A stretch of DNA of 16,037 nt. It comes from Oxalobacteraceae bacterium (lineage in GTDB: Bacteria > Pseudomonadota > Gammaproteobacteria > Burkholderiales > Burkholderiaceae_D). The stretch is from assembly GCA_947446335.1 (NCBI GenBank), contig CANFGA010000019.1:1-16037 (forward strand). The letters are read 5' to 3'. A model generated the notes under the pieces. The model saw only the letters and a program-made list of their open reading frames with translations, made no database searches and had not been told where the DNA came from. Both the position numbers and the translations under genes were made by a program. Numbering within the stretch: position 1 is the first letter of the stretch; the number at the start of each line of letters is the position of its first letter. Of the stretch, positions 1-8,200 are shown one piece after another.

Positions 1-2864
1 CCTGCCGCAATCGCATCGCCCAGCGCTGCCAACGCCGATGCCGCGCTGGTGCAAGGGGTGACTTCGTAACCGAGCAGCTTCAACCAACTGGCGGTCACGG
101 CCAGCAATTCGATTTCGTCATCGACCACCAGCACCCGTTCTGCTGCGCCCGCCAGCGCCAGCGCCGGAGCATCGGCAGCCGTGCCGCCAGCCTCGGCCTC
201 GGCCAGCGACAAGGCCAGCGGCAAGATCAGCTTCACCGTCGTGCCGTGTCCAACTTCGCTATAGAGCAGCAATTCGCCGCCGCATTGGGTGACGAAGCCA
301 TGCGCCATCGCCAGCCCGAGTCCGGTGCCGCGGCCGCGTTCCTTGGTCGTGAAAAATGGCAACATCGCATTCGCCAGCACTGCGGCAGTCATGCCGCTGC
401 CGGTATCGGTCACCGAAAGCGCGGCATACTGGCCCGGCGCCAGCGTGACGATGCCATCGCCCGGCGCCACTGTGCGCAGGCGCATGCTCAGCGTCAGCTG
501 CCCGCCGCACGGCATCGCATCGCGTGCATTGATGACCAGATTGAGCAAGGTGCCGGCCAGGCCACCCGGATCGATCTGCACCATAGGGCAATCGGCCAAC
601 GCCATGTGGACCTCGATGTCGGGGCCGGCCGTGTGGCGCAGCAGCGGCAGCAATTCACCCAGCCGCGTCGTCAAATTGACCGATTCGGCAACTACCGATT
701 GCGCACGCGCCACCGACAGCAGCGCGCGCGTCAAGTCGGCGCCGCGCAGCGCCGCCATCAATGCCGTGTCGACCCTGGCCTTGGCAGCGCCGTCGCCATC
801 GAGTCCATCGGCCAGATCATGCGCCAAGTCGTGGGCCAACAAGTCGAGGTTGCCGATGATCACACCCAGCATGTTGTTGAAGTCGTGCGCCAGGCCGCCG
901 GTGAGCTGGCCGATCGCATCCATCTTTTGCGCCTGGGCCAGACGAAATTCGGCCTTGCGCTTGTCCGAAATGTCTTCCGCCACCGACAGGATCAGCGTCT
1001 CGCCATTTCTTGCCACATGCTGGCCCCTGACGCGTACCGGGATGCGGCTGCCGTCCGTGCGCAGATATTCCTTTTCATATGGTCCGTAGCTGCCGGTCCG
1101 ATGCAAGATCTCGGTCTGCTCGGCATCCTGGCCCTGGTATTCCACTGCGCTTGCCTGCGCATTGCTCATGCCCAGGATCTGCTCGCGCGGCAAGCCCAGA
1201 ATCTCGGCAAAGGCCGGATTGACATCGATGAAGTCGCCGCTAGGGCGGCGCAGCGCCACGCCGATCGGCAACTGATCCAGCAATTGGCGATGGAACAGGG
1301 CTTCGGCCAGACGTTCGGCATCGGCCTCCTTGCGCTTGGCCTCGGCCTGCGAGCGCACGGTGACATCGCGCAACGTGGTGTGCACCGCATGCTGGCCCTG
1401 GTAATTCACTGGCACGCAATGTATTTCCGCCTGAAATGGTGTGCCATCGAGCTTCAGACAAATTATCGGCAGCATCGGCAGGGCCGCGCTGACATCAAGG
1501 TTGGCTAGCAGCGTCATCCGATCTTGCACCGCCGAATGAAAGGCAGGGTCCACAAACTCCAGGATCGATTTACCGACCCACTGCGATGCCGACCGGTCAC
1601 CGACGAACTTGACGAAGGACGGATTGACGCTCAGTACTTTTCCATCCCGATGCAGCAAGATCGCGTCAGGCGCACCCTCGACCAGAATACGATAATTTTC
1701 CTCGCTGGCCTTCAGCGATGCCAGCGATGCCTGCAACGCTTGCGTGCGCTGGGCCAGCGCACCAGCGCTGCACGACATCGCCTGAGCAACGTCGTTCGCT
1801 TCTTGGAAGTGCACCTTGGACACAGACGCCATTTGTTGCGTCCCCATCGCATTGGCACGCATCATCAACGATTGCACCGAACCGGCGATCCTTTCGCCCG
1901 TGAACCAGGCCAGCGCGATGCCGGCACCAAACAGCAAGGCGATGCAGGTTCCAAAAAAAACCAGCGTACGCATCAAATGCGACTCCAGGTTGGCACGGGG
2001 AATGGCGATCACCACGCTCCAGCCAGACAAGGCCGAGCGGGTATACAAGGCCAGCGATGGAATGCCTTCGATGGTCGTCAGATCAAACAGGCCTTCGGAT
2101 GCCGGCGTGCCCATCTGCTGCATGGCCGCGGTCGCCGTTTTCTTGCCGATGAATTGCCCGGACTTGTGCGTGCGCGCCATGATGGTACCGCTGGTATCGA
2201 CGACGGCGGCGATCGATTGTGCCGGCAATTGCTGGCGATCCAGTATCGCGTTCAGCTGTGCTGCCGGGATGCCGACACTGACGACATAGGCGACCTTGCC
2301 ATTGGCGAATGCCGGGACACTGATGGATATCATGTGGTGGCCTGTCAAGGCATCGATGAACAAGCCGGAAATGACCGGTTTGCCATTGGCGACCACGCGC
2401 CCGATGTGATCAAGATTGCCAGACATCGGCACAGGGGCTCTGGTGCTGAACATCATCTGCCCGAGAGCATCGCTGACAACGATCGTTCTGCCCACGTTTC
2501 TCGTTTGTAACAACTCTTCGGTGCGGGCATGAAAACGGTGCCAGTCATGGGCAAACAGGGAGCGTGAGGTCGCCAGCATTTCTGCTGCACTCTGGGCATC
2601 ATCCAATTGACCATCGATCGCCAAGGACAACGAACGGGTGATCTGCAGTGTCTTTGCCTGGAGATCTGCACTGTCTTCGTGATACAGATAGGATACCAGC
2701 GCGCCGATGCCGAGCGCAGCCGGCAGCAAACAGGCAACGACCATCCAGATCAACATGGCGCGCACCGATGGCAGCTTTCCAGTCCGGCGCGTTGCTTGGC
2801 CCTGGCCACTGAAGCCAGTCCTGTGATCCTGGAGTTCAGATATGTGTTTCTGATGTTGTCCCAT
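1..2864 (-). CDS. Hybrid sensor histidine kinase (dCache-PAS-PAS-HisKA-HATPase-REC), 3' end missing
   Basis: An open frame runs uninterrupted from an ATG at 2864 to the window edge, about 954 codons. In order it shows: a basic N-terminus; TM1 at about residues 37-62; an extracytoplasmic region of about 230 residues resembling a double Cache sensor domain; TM2 at about 297-322; a HAMP-like linker; a PAS domain at about 388-505 (starts SEENYRILVEGAPDAI); a second PAS at about 524-640; a HisKA box with GGLAHDFNN (His about 661); an HATPase with N box LLNLVINARDAM, G1 DTGSGM and G2 RGTGLGLA; then a receiver start RVLVVDDE. The phospho-acceptor Asp of the receiver lies beyond the edge. It should sense a periplasmic ligand and autophosphorylate at the membrane; the ligand is unknown. 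The Shine-Dalgarno is weak (AAGAG close to ATG). A run of eight T in the TM2 codons is a possible slippage site. The class is certain, the specific role is not. Confidence 0.93.
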   Translation of the reverse strand, partial: MGQHQKHISELQDHRTGFSGQGQATRRTGKLPSVRAMLIWMVVACLLPAALGIGALVSYLYHEDSADLQAKTLQITRSLSLAIDGQLDDAQSAAEMLATSRSLFAHDWHRFHARTEELLQTRNVGRTIVVSDALGQMMFSTRAPVPMSGNLDHIGRVVANGKPVISGLFIDALTGHHMISISVPAFANGKVAYVVSVGIPAAQLNAILDRQQLPAQSIAAVVDTSGTIMARTHKSGQFIGKKTATAAMQQMGTPASEGLFDLTTIEGIPSLALYTRSALSGWSVVIAIPRANLESHLMRTLVFFGTCIALLFGAGIALAWFTGERIAGSVQSLMMRANAMGTQQMASVSKVHFQEANDVAQAMSCSAGALAQRTQALQASLASLKASEENYRILVEGAPDAILLHRDGKVLSVNPSFVKFVGDRSASQWVGKSILEFVDPAFHSAVQDRMTLLANLDVSAALPMLPIICLKLDGTPFQAEIHCVPVNYQGQHAVHTTLRDVTVRSQAEAKRKEADAERLAEALFHRQLLDQLPIGVALRRPSGDFIDVNPAFAEILGLPREQILGMSNAQASAVEYQGQDAEQTEILHRTGSYGPYEKEYLRTDGSRIPVRVRGQHVARNGETLILSVAEDISDKRKAEFRLAQAQKMDAIGQLTGGLAHDFNNMLGVIIGNLDLLAHDLAHDLADGLDGDGAAKARVDTALMAALRGADLTRALLSVARAQSVVAESVNLTTRLGELLPLLRHTAGPDIEVHMALADCPMVQIDPGGLAGTLLNLVINARDAMPCGGQLTLSMRLRTVAPGDGIVTLAPGQYAALSVTDTGSGMTAAVLANAMLPFFTTKERGRGTGLGLAMAHGFVTQCGGELLLYSEVGHGTTVKLILPLALSLAEAEAGGTAADAPALALAGAAERVLVVDDEIELLAVTASWLKLLGYEVTPCTSAASALAALGDAIAA

Positions 2865-3053
2865 GTACTCTTTTATCTGTTGCACTCTGAGGGCATGCGC
2901 CCATGCCCTGTCTGCGGCGACGGCAACTCCGGCTTCCCGAACGGGCTTTCGAAGATGTCGTCAGAGCGCTGCTGGCGCGGCGCGATAATACTGCAATTCG
3001 AATCAGAACCCTGCAAATAATTAAGATAAAGTAATATTAATTGCATTAAGGAA

Positions 3054-3082
3054 ATTATACAGATATAAACCATTCGTCGCCA
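3054..3082 (-). promoter_or_regulatory. Putative sigma70 promoter of the sensor kinase
   Basis: On the minus strand a perfect -10 hexamer TATAAT (3059-3054) lies 17 nt from a poor -35, TGGCGA (3082-3077). It sits in an AT-rich island (about 3015-3075) that stands out from the GC-rich surroundings. It would give a leader of about 180 nt before the kinase ATG at 2864. The -10 is convincing; the -35 matches only half of the consensus, so an activator may be needed. Confidence 0.45.
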
Positions 3083-3332
3083 TCTATTCAAGGACAACGT
3101 CTTCAGCCATTGCGCGGCGGGATCATTCGAATCGCTGACGCAGGCTCGCCTGGCATCCCCGGAGCGGTGAAATGCAGCGAGACAGATGGGGACAGCAAAA
3201 GGAATGGAGACGGCAAGAGCTGGGCGCAGCAAAGGATGGGCGCCGCAATGCTCGGTGCGGGCCAGACGATGATTACTGCCGCCAATTGGGCTGCGTATGG
3301 GTGTGGGCGACAAGTTCTGAACGCCAGAAATC

Positions 3333-3370
3333 AAAAAGCCGGCATCGGGTGGGCACCCGATGCCGGCTTT
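3333..3370 (-). terminator. Rho-independent terminator of prfC
   Basis: A perfect 16-bp stem (3335-3350 with 3355-3370, core GCCGGCATCGGGT) with a 4-nt loop is followed on the minus strand by a run of T (3337-3333). It starts 18 nt after the prfC stop codon. The T run follows the stem only in the minus direction, so it serves prfC. Confidence 0.93.
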
Positions 3371-3387
3371 GTTCCATCGCGTGCGCG

Positions 3388-5115
3388 TTACGCCAGTTTG
3401 ACCGCGTGCTCGCGCGTGGCGTGAAAAGTGAGCTTTGGCCAGCGCTCTTCGGTCAGGCGCAAGTTGACGCCAGACGTGGCCAGATAAGCCATGTTGCCGG
3501 CGGCGTCGTAGGCCACGTTGTGACCGAGCGCATTCTCGAAATCCTGCAACGCGCGCTTGTCGTCGCTGCTGATCCAGCGCGCGCTGCTGATGCTGGTGCC
3601 TTCGAACACGGCGTCGACACCGTATTCATTCATCAAGCGGCTGGCCACGACTTCAAATTGCAGCACGCCGACCGCGCCCAGCACCAGTTCGGCGCCCTGC
3701 ACCGGCTTGAAGACCTGCACCGCGCCCTCCTCGCCCAGTTGCTGCAAACCCTTGTGCAATTGCTTGATCTTGAGTGGATTGCGGATCCGCACCGAACGGA
3801 AGAAGTCCGGCGCGAAATAAGGGATGCCGGTAAATTGCAGCATCTCGCCTTCCGAAAAGCTGTCGCCGATCTGCATGTTGCCGTGGTTCGGCAAGCCGAT
3901 GATGTCACCGGCATACGCTTCCTCGACTTGCTCGCGCGACGAGGCCATGAAGGTGACGACGTTCGAGACCTTGATTTCGCGCCCCAGGCGCAGATGCTTG
4001 ATCTTCATCCCGCGCTCGAAGCGGCCGGAACAGACCCGCAGGAATGCAATCCGGTCGCGATGGGCCGGGTCCATGTTGGCCTGGATCTTGAACACGAAGC
4101 CGGAAAAACGCGGCTCGGCAGGAGTGACCACGCGCAGCGTGGCATCGCGCTCACGCGGCGCCGGCGCCCAGTCGACCAGCGCCGACAGAATTTCGCGCAC
4201 GCCGAAGTTGTTGATCGCCGAGCCGAAGAACACCGGGGTTTGCACGCCGGCAAGAAACTGCTGCAGATCGAACGGGTTCGAGGCGCCATGCACCAGTTCC
4301 ACTTCCATCTTCAATTGCTCGATCTCGAGCGGGAACATCTGCGCCAGGCGCTCGTTATCGATGCCCTTGATGATCTCGAAGGTCTGGTCAGCCTTTTCGC
4401 TGCCCGGCTTGAACAGCATGATTTCATCGCGCAGCAAATGATAGACGCCGCGAAAATTCTTGCCCATGCCGATAGGCCAGGTCACCGGCGCGCACTGTAT
4501 CTTCAGCACCGATTCCAGTTCATCGAGCAAGTCGAGCGGATCGCGCGTCTCCCGGTCCATCTTGTTCATGAAGGTGATGATCGGCGTATTGCGCATCCGG
4601 CACACGGCCAGCAGCTTGATGGTTTGCGTCTCCACGCCCTTGGCCGCGTCGATCACCATCAAGGCAGAGTCGACTGCAGTGAGCACCCGATAAGTGTCTT
4701 CGGAAAAATCCTGGTGGCCCGGCGTGTCGAGCAGGTTGATCACGTGGTCGCGGTGCTCGAACTGCATGACCGAACTGGCGACCGAAATGCCGCGCTGCTT
4801 TTCGATTTCCATCCAGTCCGAGGTCGCATGGCGTCCGCTTTTCCGTGCCTTGACGGTGCCGGCCAACTGGATCGCGCCCGAAAACAGCAGCAGTTTTTCA
4901 GTGAGGGTGGTCTTGCCGGCATCCGGATGCGAGATGATGCCGAAGGTGCGGCGGCGCGCGACTTCGCGCGCGATCGCTGCTGTCGCCTTGGCTGCAGATT
5001 CCAGCGTGCTTTCCTGAATTTCAGCCTGAATATCAGCCTCAATGTCTGCCTGAATTGCTTGCTGATCTTGATTGTCTTGCATGTCTTGAATCCCGTTGGC
5101 CATATTGTCGACCAT
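3388..5115 (-). CDS. prfC: Peptide chain release factor 3 (RF3)
   Basis: A 575-residue translational GTPase that recycles RF1/RF2 from the ribosome after termination. Seen directly: P-loop HPDAGKTT (residues 63-70), switch I region with SDWMEIEKQRGIS (about 99-112), DTPGH (130-134) and NKMD (184-187), followed by long stretches closely similar to Escherichia coli RF3, such as FVFKIQANMDPAHRDR and FTGIPYFAPDFFR. The C-terminus ends normally in a TREHAVKLA tail. It is longer than the usual 529 or so residues because of about 45 extra residues before AREVARRRTF, including a 4-residue repeat (21-36). Starts at 5115 or 5103 are both possible; neither has a clear Shine-Dalgarno. No later ATG precedes the GTPase domain beyond about residue 12, so most of the extension is real unless a rare start is used. 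It has its own promoter and terminator, so it is probably monocistronic. Confidence 0.97.
   Translation of the reverse strand: MVDNMANGIQDMQDNQDQQAIQADIEADIQAEIQESTLESAAKATAAIAREVARRRTFGIISHPDAGKTTLTEKLLLFSGAIQLAGTVKARKSGRHATSDWMEIEKQRGISVASSVMQFEHRDHVINLLDTPGHQDFSEDTYRVLTAVDSALMVIDAAKGVETQTIKLLAVCRMRNTPIITFMNKMDRETRDPLDLLDELESVLKIQCAPVTWPIGMGKNFRGVYHLLRDEIMLFKPGSEKADQTFEIIKGIDNERLAQMFPLEIEQLKMEVELVHGASNPFDLQQFLAGVQTPVFFGSAINNFGVREILSALVDWAPAPRERDATLRVVTPAEPRFSGFVFKIQANMDPAHRDRIAFLRVCSGRFERGMKIKHLRLGREIKVSNVVTFMASSREQVEEAYAGDIIGLPNHGNMQIGDSFSEGEMLQFTGIPYFAPDFFRSVRIRNPLKIKQLHKGLQQLGEEGAVQVFKPVQGAELVLGAVGVLQFEVVASRLMNEYGVDAVFEGTSISSARWISSDDKRALQDFENALGHNVAYDAAGNMAYLATSGVNLRLTEERWPKLTFHATREHAVKLA
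5008..5055 (-). repeat. Four imperfect 12-nt tandem repeats in the 5' end of prfC
   Basis: Read on the minus strand the units begin ATTCAGGCAGAC, ATTGAGGCTGAT, ATTCAGGCTGAA, ATTCAGGAAAGC. They encode IQAD-IEAD-IQAE-IQES (residues 21-36). The repeat is in frame and lies in the non-conserved N-terminal extension, before the GTPase domain. Confidence 0.8.
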
Positions 5116-5138
5116 GCTATGGCCAAAAAACCCTCGAT

Positions 5139-5167
5139 TTTACAGGCTCTTGCGGGACCCGTGTCAA
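5139..5167 (-). promoter_or_regulatory. Putative sigma70 promoter of prfC
   Basis: On the minus strand a perfect -35 TTGACA (5167-5162) is followed after 17 nt by TGTAAA (5144-5139), with an overlapping TAAAAT 2 nt further on. Transcription would begin about 15 nt before the ATG at 5115, a very short leader. This fits the absence of a clear Shine-Dalgarno. No clear terminator separates it from pilY1 upstream, so some read-through is possible. Confidence 0.6.
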
Positions 5168-5230
5168 CTAGTTCGCCGTCAAGCGCAAGGTTCAATCGGG
5201 ACCAGCCCCCCACCCTTCGAACCCTGGTAA

Positions 5231-8200
5231 CTAGTTCTTGATGCGGCGCCAGCCGACCTTGTGCGCGCCGATCGTATTGGGCGTGAGCAACTGCTGCATG
5301 ATCATCTTGCCGTCGGCCGTCGTCGTCACCATCTTGTACGCGCCCGATGGCAGGCGGATGATGATGAAACCGACAGCGGCCGAGGTATTCGACAAGATGC
5401 GTCCGGCCAGATGGTCGGGGGTCAAATAGCTGCCGCTGCACAGATCGAACTGATAGACATTGCTGGTGCCGCCCACGCTGCAAGCCGAGGCGGAACTGGG
5501 GATGCTGGTGACGACATTGACTGCGCCCGATACGATCTTCGGATCGAGGTTCATCCGTTCGCCGCTGTTCTGATTCCAGTCCAGATACCAGCCGTTTTTT
5601 TGCGACAGATCGACCGCATTGTCGCTGATCGTGTAGTCGCCGCTGCTGCCAACCCGGGTCAAGGCTTGCTGCACCATGGTGTTGCCGCGCACGTCAAGAA
5701 TCGTGCTGCCACCGTCTTTGAGCAAATACAGGCTCTGGAGATCGGTATTGGTCACGTCGGGCACATCGAGCAGGCGCCCGCTGCCAAACAGCGCCACGCG
5801 CCGCACCTGGGATGTGCCATCGGCCTCTGCCACCAGGCAAGTGCTGACATCCGGGCGCGCCGTGATCGGCTGGCTCGCGCCGGCGTCGCCCATCTTCAGC
5901 ACCGGTACGCTGGCGCCGCTGGCATCGGTCAGATCGAAGCGCCACATCTGGCCCAGATTGTCGCCGCCATAGACATAGGTCGTGACCGGATCAAAGGCCG
6001 GATTGAGCGTGATCGCGGTGATCCGGGCCAGGCCCGATGGCGTGGTCGCATTGCCGGAACCGGTCGATACTTTCTTGAGCACCGTGCCGGTGGCGACATC
6101 GACGATATACAGATAGCCTTGGCCATTGCCGCCGGCCACACCATCGACTCCCGGCACATTGTTGTAGCCCGAGGTCAGGAACACGACCCACTGGCCATTC
6201 CACATGCCGAACTGCGGATTGCCGAAGCTCAAGCCCAGATCCGGGTCATTGGTGCTGCATACGCCGCTGTCGGCGCACAATTCCCACAACTGCTTCGGCG
6301 TTTCCGGATCGGTCACGTCGAGCGCGTAATAACCGCGCCCGCCGGCATTCAAGCCCGCCACCAGCACGGTCTTCCACAAGCCGCCAATTTGCACATCGGC
6401 CAGTTCGGGCGAGCCGTCGACGGTGAATTGATGGTTGGTGCCGTAGGTCGTGCTCGCTTGCAGCGCCAGCTTTTTCATGATGATGCGCGGTACATAAGCC
6501 CAGATTTCCTTGCCGCCATCCTTGCCCGGCGTCACGCTGCCTTCGCTCGGATTGGGCGCATAGAAGGCATGCAACATGCCATCGTTGGCAGCCCCGAACA
6601 GCGTGCGCTGACGCAGCAAGGACGCGCTCTTGAATTCGGCGTAGCCTGCAATTGAGTAAGACTTCCTGGCATCAAACAGATACGCCGGCTTGGCCGAGGC
6701 GATGTCGCCCAGCAAGATTGGTACCGGCACCACGATACTGCCAGAGTCGACCGGCGGCGTGTAATAGGCGCGAAAGACGGTATCGTTTGCATATTGCTGC
6801 TGGCCGCGCAACCAGTTGACCATCTGCGTACCGCTGTTGGCGATTTGCTTGTTGTCTGCCGTGAGCAAGGTGCACTGCGCCAGCAGCGTGCACTTGTTGG
6901 CGAACCAGGCTTGCTCGAGAGCGTTCATGGCGCCATATGAAAAATCCTTCAGCGCCGCGCCGCCGGTGTTGAACATCTTGATGTTGCGACTGTCGGACGC
7001 GGCAGCCGCTTGCAGGCCCAGTTGCGCCGAAGTGCTCCAGCGCACCACCGGATCGACTGCGCCGGTGACCGGATCGATCAAGCGATCGGCCAGTTCGCCA
7101 AACCATTTGACGGTGGTGAATGTGGCCGAAAAGATGTCCCGGTCTTCCTGCGAGATATTCGGTGTCGAAGTCGCCGCGGCGGCGGCGGCGCCGACCTTCA
7201 CTTGCAGCTTCGTGATGGCTTCGCTCAAGCCCGCCACGACCTGTTTCGGGTCGGAAGTGCTGAAGTACTTGCCATGGCCATTGACAGCGGCATGCCACAG
7301 GTCATCGACCCTCTCTTGCACCGTGTTGGCGCTGTTGCTGGTATCGGGATCGGGCCAGACATAGGGGCCGTTGCCATTCCACGGGCAGCCGCTGGCCACG
7401 CCGGTGATCAGTTTGTAAAAATCACCGCCGACCTTGATCTTGGCATTGTCATAATCGGCATCGTAAGCCATGACGCCGTCCACGCCCAGGCCCAGCGTAT
7501 AGGTCGTCATGTGCAAATGGGTATTTTCGCCCGGGCCGGCAGTGACGAGGCCGGGTTTGCTCATGTCCGGTTCCAGTTCCGGGCGCAGCGACACCGTCGT
7601 CGTGTTCGAACCGCCGTTGTACCAGTACAGGGCCACATCCGAGATCGACGGCTGGCTCTGGCTGCGGGTATCGACGCAACCGGCGGCGCGAGTGCAAAAG
7701 CGCGTCGTGTTCTCGACATTGTCGTTGTTCAACACGCTGGCCGAGGCGCCATTCCAGTAGCCGTCGGTGGTCAGGATCATGAAGTTTTGCTGGCAAGGAA
7801 ACTGCACTACCTCTTGCCCGGCAGCATAATTGTAGGGGCTCAGGTTCGAAAACATCTTGCCCACGTTGTGCATCGCCGGGCGGATCGGGGTCGAGCCGCT
7901 GGTGGTGGTGTTGTACAAGGTGCTGTACCAGGTGCTGCGCGCGGTGGCGGTGAAATCGACGGGCTTGATGTCGATTGCGCCGCCCGCACCCGCCACCGAC
8001 AGCCGGACATAGCCGACCCGGTAATTGGCCGTCAACGGCGCAAAGGCAACGCCGACCGCAACCTTCATCAATTGCAAACGGGTCTTGTAATACGCATACC
8101 AGTTGGCGAAATTGGTCATTTCTTCGGCATACGAGCAAGAACCCAGGCTGGTTGTGCAATCAAGGCGCTCCAGCGCAGACGGATAGGCATCGCGGCTGGC

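Larger units (their letters stand above)
2865..3387. other. Intergenic region between the kinase and prfC, no gene seen
   Basis: This 523-nt stretch holds the AT-rich promoter island at about 3015-3075 and the prfC terminator at 3333-3370. The open frames crossing it have no recognisable domain, no good ribosome binding site, and cross both the promoter and the terminator, so I do not call them genes. The segment 3080-3330 is GC-rich and I see no structure in it. Confidence 0.6.

Noticed and set aside
2873..3334. Minus-strand open frame of 153 codons between the kinase and prfC
   Set aside because: It crosses the kinase promoter, begins just past the prfC terminator, lacks a ribosome site and shows no recognisable domain.
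5170..5230. tRNA-like TTCGAACC element between prfC and pilY1
   Set aside because: Only a T-loop-like word is present; no acceptor, D or anticodon stem can be formed.
5165..5236. Palindrome AACTAGTT occurring twice, once over the pilY1 stop
   Set aside because: Two 8-bp copies about 60 nt apart are short enough to be chance, and I see no att-like or terminator structure.
3172..5241. Long plus-strand open frame of 689 codons
   Set aside because: It is the antisense shadow of prfC, rich in His/Arg/Gln as expected from reverse reading of a GC-rich gene.
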